Positions 16,381 through 24,825 of a stretch of DNA of 64,000 nt are shown here, piece after piece. The stretch is from Lysinibacillus_B sp050613145 (GTDB taxonomy: Bacteria; Bacillota; Bacilli; Bacillales_A; Planococcaceae), in contig NZ_CP192507.1 of assembly GCF_050613145.1 (NCBI RefSeq), positions 2,170,001 to 2,234,000 of the forward strand. Direction: 5' to 3'. The position numbers and the translations under genes were made by a program. The notes under the pieces are model-generated. The model was not told where the DNA came from and did not search any database. It saw nothing but the letters and a program-made list of their open reading frames with translations. Every line of letters starts with the position of its first letter. Position 1 is the first letter of the stretch.

Positions 16381-18351
16381 ATGCAATTTAATACATTAAA
16401 CAAAAAGTTAGTCGCTGTATTTTTATCTGTCACTCTCATTGCGTTAGGAATGACGGTTGCCATTTTATTTTTTACTTCTGCGAGTAGTTTAAATGCCATG
16501 AGCGAAAGTCAACAAATAGAAGTGGAACAGACAGTGAAAACACATTTTGAAGCGACAGCGAACGAACTTTTAACCCTTTCCGCGCTATACGCAGAAGATG
16601 AAGCAGTGTTAAATGCTTTTGCTTCAGGGGATCGTACACAAATTCAACAGACGTTAATCCCTATGTATGAGCGATTACAAACGGAACATGGCGTAACGGT
16701 TTTTGAAGTGGGCAATCAAAACGGAATCGTGATGCTGCGCGGGCATAATCCAGAGAAATACGGTGATGATAAAAGTAATTTACCCGCTATTCAGTCTACA
16801 TTAACGGGCACATCGACTGCTGGCTTTGAATTTGGTAGTAGTGGACTATCGGTTCGTGCATTTATGCCACTTGTTTACAATGATCAAATAATCGGGACGC
16901 TCCAAACAGGCTTGGATGATACTTTTGTAAAAGAACTGCAGGAATTACTACCGAATATTACGATCAATTTATATAACGAAGAGCAAACAATTGTTGTATC
17001 TTCCGAAGAACAAAATCTCGGTCAAACATTACAAGACAATACAATGCTTCCTTCTATTCAAAATGGTGAACCTGTGCGCATGCAAAATGACTCGATTATT
17101 GAAACTTATATGCCGATGTACGATCCAACGAATACGAAGATTATTGGTATGATACATATTAGTCAAGACATTTCGGTTATTGCAGGTACAAAAAAACAAA
17201 TTTTTATCGTAGCAACCATTTTATTAGTTGTTACGACGATTGTCGTTGTGTTTATTTCTATTTTATTTAGTCGCTCTATTTCCAATCCAGTGAAAGCTAT
17301 TTCAAAGCAAATGACCGTATTAGCAACAGGTGACTTGCGTAACCAGCTAGCGCTCAAAAAGCAAAAGGATGAAGTGGGCGATTTAATCGAAAGCATACAA
17401 CACTTCCAACACAGCTTAAAACAGACGCTTACAGAAGTAGCAACAACGGCTACAGAAGTATCCTCTTATAGTGACGAATTATCTTCCGCATCAAAAGAAG
17501 TAGCTGCTGGTGCTACACAAATAGCCAACACGATGGAAGAGCTTGCAGCGGGAACAGAAAGTCAAATCCATGCAACAACGGAACTATCGACGATTATGAA
17601 TGACTATGCTTGGAAACTACAAGATACAAGTAACCATGCAAGTGAATTGCAGCAAGGAACAGCAGAAGTTGTTGCTTTAGCAGATGAAGGACGAACACTC
17701 ATCACCCATTCGAACGAACAAATGCAGTCCATTTATCAAATTGTCGAAGATTCGATGGAGAAAATGAAAAAACTCGACGATCAAGCACAGGATATCTCTT
17801 CCTTTGTCTCTATCATTAAAGCTGTGGCTGACCAAACGAATTTATTGGCACTCAATGCATCGATTGAAGCAGCGCGTGCTGGTGAACACGGGAAAGGCTT
17901 TGCTGTCGTAGCGGAAGAAGTACGAAAATTAGCAGAACAAGTGGCCAGTTCCGTAGATGAAATTACAACGATTGTCCAAACGATTCAACAAGATTCAAAA
18001 AACGTCAATACATCCTTAGCTACTGGATTTAGCAAAGTACAAGAAGGATCCGCTCAATTACAACAAACGACAGAAACATTTATATCTATTAACGAAGCGA
18101 TGCAACAAGTAGCGAATCATGTAGTGCGTATGATGCAAAATGTTCAGGGCATGGCAGAAGAAGGACAAGAAATCAATGCTTCTATTGAAGAAATCAATGC
18201 CATTACACAAGAGGCATCAGCTAGCGTTCAAGAAACAGCAGCAACAGCGGTCCAATCAAGTGCATTAATTAAAGAAGTATCAAGAGGAACAGAGCAACTA
18301 GCTACTCTCGCTACAGAACTAGATGCATTAGTAAAACAATATAAACTATAA
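16381..18351 (+). CDS. Methyl-accepting chemotaxis protein, membrane type
   Basis: A 656-residue chemoreceptor: membrane helix 1 (about 10-32), an extracellular sensory region of about 240 residues with Cache-like features, helix 2 (about 275-297), HAMP (about 298-350) and a long signalling coiled coil. The kinase-contact tip is conserved (DQTNLLALNASIEAARAGEH, near residue 483). The ligand is unknown. The ribosome site is AAAGGAG, with an extended -10 (TGTTATATT) about 30 bases upstream. It stands alone and is convergent with the second chemoreceptor gene. Confidence 0.93.
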   Translation: MQFNTLNKKLVAVFLSVTLIALGMTVAILFFTSASSLNAMSESQQIEVEQTVKTHFEATANELLTLSALYAEDEAVLNAFASGDRTQIQQTLIPMYERLQTEHGVTVFEVGNQNGIVMLRGHNPEKYGDDKSNLPAIQSTLTGTSTAGFEFGSSGLSVRAFMPLVYNDQIIGTLQTGLDDTFVKELQELLPNITINLYNEEQTIVVSSEEQNLGQTLQDNTMLPSIQNGEPVRMQNDSIIETYMPMYDPTNTKIIGMIHISQDISVIAGTKKQIFIVATILLVVTTIVVVFISILFSRSISNPVKAISKQMTVLATGDLRNQLALKKQKDEVGDLIESIQHFQHSLKQTLTEVATTATEVSSYSDELSSASKEVAAGATQIANTMEELAAGTESQIHATTELSTIMNDYAWKLQDTSNHASELQQGTAEVVALADEGRTLITHSNEQMQSIYQIVEDSMEKMKKLDDQAQDISSFVSIIKAVADQTNLLALNASIEAARAGEHGKGFAVVAEEVRKLAEQVASSVDEITTIVQTIQQDSKNVNTSLATGFSKVQEGSAQLQQTTETFISINEAMQQVANHVVRMMQNVQGMAEEGQEINASIEEINAITQEASASVQETAATAVQSSALIKEVSRGTEQLATLATELDALVKQYKL

Positions 18352-18387
18352 CAATTACCATTGAATATACAAATAAGATAGCATTCT

Positions 18388-18430
18388 GAAAGCGCAATAA
18401 TCCTAACAATACAAGGGTTATTGCGCTTTC
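18388..18430. terminator. Hairpin between the two convergent chemoreceptor genes
   Basis: Arms of 17 bases (GAAAGCGCAATAATCCT and AGGGTTATTGCGCTTTC) pair with one wobble around a 9-base loop. T-runs are weak on both sides, so it is a likely but not ideal bidirectional terminator. Confidence 0.65.
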
Positions 18431-18438
18431 ACTTATCA

Positions 18439-20166
18439 CTAAAGTTCCTTCTCTAAATCTGTTAATAAATTCAAAACAATTTCAGAATATTTCTCTAGTT
18501 CTTCAAAAGCTTTTTCTATTCCTATATGGTCATTCATTTCAAAACATTTCACTGCCAATTGAGCACTTTGATGTACTTGCATATGTGGTTGTTCTAAGTC
18601 TTTAAATGTTTTTTTGCTTTTCACATGCTCGGGTAAATCTCCGTAATACCATTTTCCTAGCCTACATTCTTTATGAGAAATCGTTTCTTTCGAGTCGATC
18701 GTCCCTATGCCTAAAATTAAGTTATACACTCGCCATTTCCATAGTAAATGGTCCGTTTTCGCCACTTTCAAAATATCTTTTGACGTTAGTTTCACATTAA
18801 TATTTAAAAATTTCTTGCGATACGTATCCATTTTATTGCTAATTTCAAAAAATGTTTTTGCTGTTCGCTTTGATATTTCTTGCGACTCTACACTATTATC
18901 ATAGATACTCGCATTTCTCGAAGCGATATCCACAATCGTAGAAGTTTGCTCTTCACTCATCGCTGCTATTTGAGAGGTTGCTCCATTTATTCCTTTCATC
19001 ATTTCAACGATGTTTATTAATGCTTCACTTGCACTCTCCGCTCTCACAACACTTTTTTCAACTAACTTTTCCGTTTGGCCAATTCCTTCAATGACTTCTA
19101 AAGATACGTTTTGTAATGACTCCATATTAGAAATAATCTTTACAATTTGCTCCTTTGTATGTTCCGACAGTTTCCTAACCTCTGAAGCAACTACCGAGAA
19201 ACCACGTCCATGTTCCCCTGCTCGGGCAGCTTCAATGGATGCATTGAGGGCTAATAAATTGGTTTGATCAGCGATTTCTTTAATAATTCTAATGATATCC
19301 TGTGTCTGATCAATTTCTTGATTCAATTGTTCAACATTCTTTACAATTGTTCCATATACATGACCAACTTGCTTTATATCTTCCATCGTTTCATCTACTA
19401 CTCGTCTGCTTTCTTCTGTAGAATGAACCGAATCATCTGTTCCTTCTGCCACTTCAACTGCATAATTTGCTACCCCGTGTATAGAAGCACTCATCTCTTC
19501 GGTTGCTGCAGTTACACTATGCGTCTCGTCTATCTTTTTCTGCATATTAGAAAGCAGTTGTTTGATTGTATCTAAAGTCGTCATCTCATTTAACATGTCA
19601 GATACTTCGTTTAAAAAGTATTTAAACGTATTTTCCATATATACTTCAACGATTAATTGTTTGTCATAAGCTGCTAACTTTTGTACAGCAACCACACACT
19701 CTATCATACGCTGAGGATGACGATGTAGTTTTTCCATTAAAATTGTAGTCATTATCTGAATCAACAAATCATGTGCAGCAACAAAATTTTCCGCTGTCAA
19801 ATTAATTCGACTATTGTACTCCCCTATTTTTATTCGCGTCACGATATAATGCTGATCGACTTCCGCTTCTAAAAATTGATCAATATATTGTTCTATCTTC
19901 TCTCTTAGACGATCGACTGTGGAGTGTTGCGCAATAAGTTGATTAAATATATGTTCAGATTGTATTCTTCCGTAAAATTTATCGATTATTTCCTTCTTAA
20001 AAGGAGCTAATATATTCGCTGATTGTTTTACCCTATTAAGCGTTTCTTGGTCGACACCTAAGAACGATAAGCGCTCCTTTGCTCGCTCCCCCACTTTAGG
20101 TAAGTCTGTTTCTGAAGCATTTACATATTGATCCCATTTGTTAGATTTATTTATAAAGAAGACCAT
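18439..20166 (-). CDS. Soluble chemoreceptor: globin fold + MCP domain + CZB zinc domain
   Basis: The 575-residue protein has no membrane helix. Residues about 20-190 are a globin-coupled-sensor domain (KKEIIDKFYGRI; HSTVDRLREKI). The MCP signalling region is about 200-450, with tip ADQTNLLALNASIEAARAG. The C-terminus (about 465-575) is a CZB domain with candidate zinc ligands His473, Cys501 (CRLGKW), His528 and His532. HemAT has its heme-binding His in RIASIHLRIGL; here the aligned segment is KIGEYNSRINL, so that residue is Asn118. The sensor therefore probably does not bind heme like HemAT and may sense zinc or oxidants through CZB. The ribosome site is GTGAGGGG. Confidence 0.9.
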   Translation of the reverse strand: MVFFINKSNKWDQYVNASETDLPKVGERAKERLSFLGVDQETLNRVKQSANILAPFKKEIIDKFYGRIQSEHIFNQLIAQHSTVDRLREKIEQYIDQFLEAEVDQHYIVTRIKIGEYNSRINLTAENFVAAHDLLIQIMTTILMEKLHRHPQRMIECVVAVQKLAAYDKQLIVEVYMENTFKYFLNEVSDMLNEMTTLDTIKQLLSNMQKKIDETHSVTAATEEMSASIHGVANYAVEVAEGTDDSVHSTEESRRVVDETMEDIKQVGHVYGTIVKNVEQLNQEIDQTQDIIRIIKEIADQTNLLALNASIEAARAGEHGRGFSVVASEVRKLSEHTKEQIVKIISNMESLQNVSLEVIEGIGQTEKLVEKSVVRAESASEALINIVEMMKGINGATSQIAAMSEEQTSTIVDIASRNASIYDNSVESQEISKRTAKTFFEISNKMDTYRKKFLNINVKLTSKDILKVAKTDHLLWKWRVYNLILGIGTIDSKETISHKECRLGKWYYGDLPEHVKSKKTFKDLEQPHMQVHQSAQLAVKCFEMNDHIGIEKAFEELEKYSEIVLNLLTDLEKEL

Positions 20167-20345
20167 CTTTTCCCCTCACCTTTACATCATATTATTTTTC
20201 ACTCGAATACATTGATTCCATTTCTTATTTCTCTTTAGTTAGCAAACTTGAATTTATTCTACGATTGGGGACTTTTTTCTTGCACATAGCTAGAAGCTTT
20301 CGGAACCTTTTGCACAGCAAGAGGAGGAATATACAAAAGATTCTA

Positions 20346-20369
20346 TAGTAGTGATCAGGGGCACTACTA
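20346..20369. repeat. Inverted repeat in the 480-base gap 20167-20646
   Basis: TAGTAGTG and CACTACTA flank 8 bases. The rest of the gap is very AT-rich and holds no gene. A good ribosome-site-like AGAGGAGG at about 20320 has no frame behind it. The role is unknown. Confidence 0.3.
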
Positions 20370-20646
20370 GCTTACATAAAATGCCGTTCACCGCTTCAAC
20401 TATTTTCTTTATTTTATTCCATTATAGTTATATATAACTAAAAATCAATATTTATTATTGTTTTTAATAAAAAATAAAGAGTATAAAGATTCATTATATA
20501 GATTTACCACCGCGACGATAGACTTGTGCTCGGATAAAGTCTTTATTTTTGCAATTAGCAGAAAAAAGCGGTTTTCACCCTTCTTTCGCTATAATAATGT
20601 GTGGCATCTTAGAAGCATTTGTACAACAGAGAGATAGAGGGATACG

Positions 20647-21276
20647 ATGGAAAGACACATTTATTGGCGTAGTACATTTTTTTTACTGGGGATACTCATA
20701 TTATCATTTGGTATAACATTAACGATTAAAGCGAAATCGCTGGGAGTTGGCTCTTGGGATGTACTCCACATCGGGCTGGCAGATACTTTCGGTTTAACGA
20801 TTGGAACATGGTCGATTATCATTGGTTTAATCATTTTAACAATTGACTCCTTGTTTATGAAACGATTACCGAAAATCGGGACATTTTTAGATATGTTTTT
20901 AGCTGGTATTTTCATTGATATTTTCAATGCCATTTTACCGACGCTGAACGGGTTCTTCCCACAATTGATTGCTTTTTGTATCGGTCTACTACTGCTTGGC
21001 TTTGGTTGTGGCATGTATATTGTAGCAAACCTAGGGATTGGACCACGTGATGCATTAATGCTACTCCTCTCACATAAGCTTGGCTGGAGTGTCGGTCGAG
21101 CTCGTACGACGATGGAAATTATAGTGGCGATTACAGGCTTCTTACTTGGTGGCCCTATCGGAATCGGCACGATCATTATGTCTTTTGGACTCGGTCCGAT
21201 TGTGCAATGGGCACTAAAAGTAAACGAAAAGTTATTCTACGCCGCAACGGGTACGGAAAGCTCTGCTTATAACTAA
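20647..21276 (+). CDS. YczE/YitT-family integral membrane protein
   Basis: The 209-residue protein has five or six membrane helices and the family segments SLGVGSWDVLHIGLA and NLGIGPRDALMLLL, an internal repeat of the G-W/R-DxL type found in YczE proteins. B. subtilis YczE influences antibiotic (bacillaene) production, but the biochemical function is unknown. The ribosome site is AGAGGGAT. It is probably followed by the 21338 gene in the same transcript, as no terminator is seen between them. Confidence 0.85.
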   Translation: MERHIYWRSTFFLLGILILSFGITLTIKAKSLGVGSWDVLHIGLADTFGLTIGTWSIIIGLIILTIDSLFMKRLPKIGTFLDMFLAGIFIDIFNAILPTLNGFFPQLIAFCIGLLLLGFGCGMYIVANLGIGPRDALMLLLSHKLGWSVGRARTTMEIIVAITGFLLGGPIGIGTIIMSFGLGPIVQWALKVNEKLFYAATGTESSAYN

Positions 21277-21337
21277 TTAGATAAACTAGGTTAAAACTTA
21301 CATCCCCTGTTATAATGCAAACAGAGGAGTTGAAAAA

Positions 21338-21688
21338 ATGATTACGATTACAACAACGACGGCCTATGAGCATTTAGAGGAGCAATTACTGGAAGATGAA
21401 GATTTTTATGAGGAAGTGGTAGCGGAAGGAACCGCTGAAAGCTTTTTACTTACTTGCTCTGTTGGTATCGATGATGACGGTGAGTACATCACGTGGAATT
21501 TATTTTACGAGGATGGATTTAGTGAATGCGATACAATTCCCCTTCATAAATGTAAATTTGATGTGTTTGATAAGGATGCACTAACAGCAGAGATGAAAAA
21601 TCAGTTCCGTAAATTGCTGATGAAAGCAGCAAATAATGGCGAAGCAGACGCTGCACCTGCCCAAGCTTTACTAACAAAACTAATATAA
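21338..21688 (+). CDS. Acidic protein of unknown function (116 aa)
   Basis: A clear ribosome site (AGAGGAGTTG) precedes an ATG. The 116-residue product is strongly acidic near the N-terminus (EHLEEQLLEDEDFYEEVVAE) and predicted soluble. Two Cys residues and mixed alpha/beta character give no family hint. It lies 61 bases after the YczE-like gene and ends at a terminator, so the two form a likely operon. Confidence 0.7.
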   Translation: MITITTTTAYEHLEEQLLEDEDFYEEVVAEGTAESFLLTCSVGIDDDGEYITWNLFYEDGFSECDTIPLHKCKFDVFDKDALTAEMKNQFRKLLMKAANNGEADAAPAQALLTKLI

Positions 21689-21733
21689 AAAGAAGGTAGC
21701 CTCAACGTCAAAGTGAGTGCTACCTTCTTTTAT
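21688..21733. terminator. Terminator after the 21338 gene
   Basis: AAAAAGAAGGTAGC pairs with GCTACCTTCTTTT around an 18-base loop, with a T-run on the plus strand and A/T ends on the other. It also lies at the 3' end of the short minus-strand gene 21730-21837. Confidence 0.85.
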
Positions 21734-21837
21734 TGTTCACGGGAGAAAAAGTGGCGGAATTTATAAAATGCAAATGCGGAAGCAATAACAAAAAGCGTAA
21801 AGGCAACTGGTAAAATAATTAAAAATGAAGTCGTCAT
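21730..21837 (-). CDS. 35-aa single-helix membrane peptide
   Basis: On the minus strand AGAAGGGGGATACAT gives a strong ribosome site before ATG. The 35-residue product is one hydrophobic helix (SFLIILPVAFTLFVIASAFA) followed by a basic aromatic tail (YKFRHFFSREQ). The stop sits in the shared bidirectional terminator. The layout resembles the many small membrane peptides of Bacillales, including type I toxins and regulatory peptides. No antitoxin RNA can be confirmed. Confidence 0.55.
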   Translation of the reverse strand: MTTSFLIILPVAFTLFVIASAFAFYKFRHFFSREQ

Positions 21838-22260
21838 ATGTATCCCCCTTCTGTACTACTTGAGTATAGCATAAATTTTATAGTTTTTTTGAAATAGCCC
21901 GGACCTCTTTGAAAGAGGGAGACTACTCGCCTCCCACTTTATCTTAAGCTCTCCTAACTTTTTCAGGCACGACCGCAGCTATACCTTGTCCTCGAACAGC
22001 TACCGCCATCATTCTCCCAGCGATCAATGTCTAAGTAATCATCCAAGCTGTCAGGCATTCTTCCTTGATGAAAAGACAAAACTGTGCTCACTACCGAAAT
22101 ATTCATCATCCTTTTTTTAAATTTTTCATGCTTATCTCTATATTATGAAATGAATATGTTTCAGTTCATTCGATAAGATATATTAATGCACTTGCATTAA
22201 TAACCCGTAATTTTCTTTATACACCTTTTTTGATATGTTAAAGAAAAAGGGGGTATTATT
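21838..22260. other. Gene-poor interval with decayed minus-strand coding
   Basis: No intact gene is supported. On the minus strand a 47-codon frame (22106 to 21963; ATG with only a poorly spaced AAGGATG) overlaps a second frame reading MMAVAVRGQGIAAVVPEKVR. Two partial frames in one place suggest a frameshifted remnant of an older gene. The plus strand holds only the leader of the amidohydrolase gene. Confidence 0.3.
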
Positions 22261-23004
22261 ATGAGAATTTTCGATGCACATTTCCATATTATTGATTTTG
22301 ACTTTCCGATTACCGAAAACCAAGGCTATTTGCCCCCTAATTACGTTGTCGAAGATTACCAGGATGAAACGGCTCATTTCAATGTATTAGGCGGGGCTAT
22401 TGTGTCCGGTTCATTCCAAGGATTTGATCAAAAGTATTTATTAGCAGCGCTCAAAAAAATGGGGCCAACATTTTGCGGCGTCACACAATTACCTTTTTCA
22501 GTGACGGATCAAGAAATACTCTATTTACATGCAAACGGGGTAAAAGCATTACGCTTTAACATTAAAAGAGGCGGTTCAGAAAATTTATCGAAGTTGGATT
22601 ACTTCGCTAGAAGAGTTTATGATTTAGTAGGATGGCATAGTGAACTTTATATTGATGCAAAAGAGTTACCTGAAATTGCAGCAACAATCGAAACATTACC
22701 CGCAATATCAATCGATCATTTAGGATTATCTGAAGAAGGACTGCCTCATTTATTAAAGCTAGTGGATAAAGGGGTATATGTAAAAGCTACTGGTTTTGGT
22801 CGCGTAGATGTGAATGTTATGAATGCCTTAAAATCGATTTATGAAATGAATCCAGATGCACTTATGTTCGGGACAGATTTACCCTCTACAAGAGCAAAAA
22901 GACCTTTTGAATACGCAGATATTGAACTAATACAACAGCTATTTGATGAACAAGCTACCGATAAAATTTTATACTCGAATGCTGTTAAATGGTATTTCGA
23001 TTAA
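22261..23004 (+). CDS. Amidohydrolase-family metal-dependent hydrolase
   Basis: This 247-residue TIM-barrel protein starts with the metal-binding HxH strand (MRIFDAHFHI). ALRFNI, SIDHLG with a metal or catalytic His, and FGTDLPS with the conserved Asp follow, as in the amidohydrolase_2 family (lactonases, decarboxylases). The substrate is not known. A strong ribosome site (AAAAAGGGGG) precedes the ATG. It stands alone, convergent with metA. Confidence 0.85.
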   Translation: MRIFDAHFHIIDFDFPITENQGYLPPNYVVEDYQDETAHFNVLGGAIVSGSFQGFDQKYLLAALKKMGPTFCGVTQLPFSVTDQEILYLHANGVKALRFNIKRGGSENLSKLDYFARRVYDLVGWHSELYIDAKELPEIAATIETLPAISIDHLGLSEEGLPHLLKLVDKGVYVKATGFGRVDVNVMNALKSIYEMNPDALMFGTDLPSTRAKRPFEYADIELIQQLFDEQATDKILYSNAVKWYFD

Positions 23005-23030
23005 AGTACAGATTTCTTCTACTAAACGTA

Positions 23031-23064
23031 AAAACCGCATGACGAGTAATTCCCAATCATGCGG
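23031..23064 (-). terminator. Terminator of metA
   Basis: CCGCATGA pairs with TCATGCGG around a 14-base loop. On the minus strand the hairpin is followed by TTTTTACG. Confidence 0.85.
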
Positions 23065-23070
23065 CTTGTG

Positions 23071-24009
23071 TTAAATATGAAACTCAATATTTTCTTCAAC
23101 GAAGTCCCATTTGTATGGTGTTTCTTGGTATACGTAGTAGTTAAGCCAATTGTAGAACAATAAGTGTGAGTGTGCACGCCATGTATTTTTAGGCTCTTTT
23201 AGTGGATCGTTCTCTGGGAAATAGTTCACAGGCATATCAACATTATCGTCTTTGGCGATGTCGCGTACATATTCATCGCGTAATGTTGTAGCATCGTACT
23301 CTAAGTGTCCCGTAATCATAATGTGTTTATTATCTTTGGATTGGACAATAAATACACCCGCGTCATCAGAATAGCTCAAAAGCTTTAAATCGCTATGGTT
23401 GCGCACTTCATCAATCGAAACAGATGTATGGCGGGAATGCGGTGCTACATATTCGTCACTAAACCCACGCACTAAGTCGACCGTTAAGTCTGTAATAACG
23501 TGCGAATAAACACCTGAGCATTTTTTCGGTAGCTCAAATTTTCCGATCCCAAAGTGATGATACAGCGCCGCTTGTGCTCCCCAACAAATGTACATAATCG
23601 ATGTCACATTGACTTTCGCCCAGTTCATAATTGTTGCAATTTCCTGCCAATAAATGACTTCTTCAAATTCCATCCGTTCTACAGGTGCACCTGTAATAAT
23701 CATGCCGTCAAATCGACGATGTTTCACCTCATCAAATGTTTTATAAAAAAGCTGTAAATGCGATTTCGATACATTTTTAGATTCATATGTAGCTGTATTT
23801 AAAAATGTAACATTGACTTGAAGTGGTGTATTTCCTAGTAAACGTAGTAATTGCAATTCTGTTTTCTCTTTTTCTGGCATTAAATTGCAAACTAAAATGT
23901 TTAGTGGTCGAATTTGTTGCGTGCGGGCGCGGTCTTCCTCCATGATGAAGATTTTCTCTTCTCGTAGTAAATCTCCAGCTGGTAATTTTTTCGGTATGTT
24001 AATCGGCAT
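23071..24009 (-). CDS. metA: Homoserine O-acetyltransferase MetA
   Basis: The 312-residue enzyme activates homoserine for methionine synthesis. The nucleophile is Cys142 (YICWGAQAAL). Residue 111 is Glu (TGAPVERMEF), which in characterised MetA proteins marks acetyl-CoA use; Gly at this place marks succinyl-CoA. I chose the ATG giving MPINIPKKLP; the ATG five codons earlier is itself part of the GGGGGAT ribosome site. Expression should be controlled by the S-box riboswitch upstream. Confidence 0.95.
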   Translation of the reverse strand: MPINIPKKLPAGDLLREEKIFIMEEDRARTQQIRPLNILVCNLMPEKEKTELQLLRLLGNTPLQVNVTFLNTATYESKNVSKSHLQLFYKTFDEVKHRRFDGMIITGAPVERMEFEEVIYWQEIATIMNWAKVNVTSIMYICWGAQAALYHHFGIGKFELPKKCSGVYSHVITDLTVDLVRGFSDEYVAPHSRHTSVSIDEVRNHSDLKLLSYSDDAGVFIVQSKDNKHIMITGHLEYDATTLRDEYVRDIAKDDNVDMPVNYFPENDPLKEPKNTWRAHSHLLFYNWLNYYVYQETPYKWDFVEENIEFHI

Positions 24010-24102
24010 ACTCGTATCCCCCATTTCTATGAAATTAGAAAAACATATCTCCGCTAAAATAAATCGAGATAATGTATTTTCTTAAAACTTTCCTATCGAC
24101 GC

Positions 24103-24258
24103 AAAAAACCTCCCATTCCAGCAAATAAGAATGAGAGGGTATTAGACGCTCGCTCTTATCTTTCAAGGAAAGTCCTTGCTGGAAGTAGCACCTTTCTAGT
24201 ATGACTAGAGGTTGCTGAAGCTTCATCGGGCCATGTCCCTCTGCTTCTCTTGATAAGA
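24103..24258 (-). ncRNA. SAM-I (S-box) riboswitch with terminator, upstream of metA
   Basis: Read on the minus strand, the aptamer (24257 to 24155) has paired ends CTTATCA and GATAAG and the conserved cores AGAGGGACTGGCCC-like (AGAGGGACATGGCCCGATGA), CTTCAGCAACC, AAGGTGCT and CCAGCAAGG. An intrinsic terminator follows (CCTCTCATTC pairing with GAATGGGAGG, then TTTTTT). High SAM should favour termination before metA. Confidence 0.95.
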
Positions 24259-24274
24259 TTATTAAATTAGATAA

Positions 24275-24303
24275 ATTGTATCACGCGAATTAGAATATTT
24301 CAA
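24275..24303 (-). promoter_or_regulatory. Promoter of the metA riboswitch transcript
   Basis: On the minus strand TTGAAA and TACAAT are spaced by 17 bases, about 18 bases upstream of the aptamer. Confidence 0.75.
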
Positions 24304-24340
24304 CAATTCAATCAAAAATTTCTCACAAGCATGTAAACGA

Positions 24341-24530
24341 TTATTTCCGCGCTTCGTTATCAAAAGTAGAGGCACTAAACATTATTTCGTCCACGCCTGT
24401 TTCTTCTGTAAACACGTTTAACTGCTCGACTACTGTTTTTTCACTACCAATACATGTGTATTGTCGTCGTTGCATCACTGTACCACGTTCAAATTGCGTC
24501 CATATTTTCGACTGGCAGCTTTAGTTTCCC
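24341..24530 (-). pseudogene. Luciferase-like monooxygenase, C-terminal remnant
   Basis: Two minus-strand frames join into the end of a luciferase-like (LLM) flavin monooxygenase: KLKLPVENMDA in one frame, then IWTQFERGTVMQ through GSEKTVVEQLNVFTEETGVD and FSASTFDNEARK in the next, ending in TAA at 24341. The frameshift near 24495 and loss of the rest of the roughly 330-residue protein show that it is dead. No upstream part remains because the 24538 gene abuts it. Confidence 0.7.
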
Positions 24531-24537
24531 TACGCCC

Positions 24538-24729
24538 TCACCCTTTTTCTCGTTCAAGTTCTTTCCGTTTTTTCGTTACAAATAACATGAGCCAACCGAT
24601 GACACCAGCAAAAACAAGATAAAAAATAGATTTCGGTAAACTTTCATCCCAATAATTTACCGCTTGTAAAAGGCTTACAACAATTAAGCCAATCCCCACT
24701 ATATTATGTATTAAAGAACCCGCTTTCAG
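24538..24729 (-). CDS. Small two-helix membrane protein (about 63 aa), possible CTG start
   Basis: This minus-strand frame encodes two hydrophobic helices (HNIVGIGLIVVSLLQAV and SIFYLVFAGVIGWLMLFV) and a charged tail (KKRKELEREKG). AAAGGAG precedes it, but the frame has no ATG, GTG or TTG at a usable distance. The best start is a CTG 10 bases after that site; otherwise the gene has lost its start. Family unknown. Confidence 0.5.
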   Translation of the reverse strand: MKAGSLIHNIVGIGLIVVSLLQAVNYWDESLPKSIFYLVFAGVIGWLMLFVTKKRKELEREKG

Positions 24730-24786
24730 TTCTACTCAGCTCCTTTCTAGTATTTCTATTGTTACGGATTTCAAATACAATGGCAA

Positions 24787-24817
24787 ATAAAAAAGCCACC
24801 CCCCTTAAGAGAATGGC
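24787..24817 (-). terminator. Terminator of the LysM-3D gene
   Basis: On the minus strand GCCATTCTC pairs with GGGGGGTGGC (with G-U pairs) around a short loop, followed by TTTTTTATTTG. Confidence 0.75.
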
Positions 24818-24825
24818 CTATTTCA

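Noticed and set aside
20167..20260. Sigma-D (motility) promoter before the globin chemoreceptor
   Set aside because: A TAAA-15-GAATCAAT pairing is visible but the -10 part matches GCCGATAT poorly.
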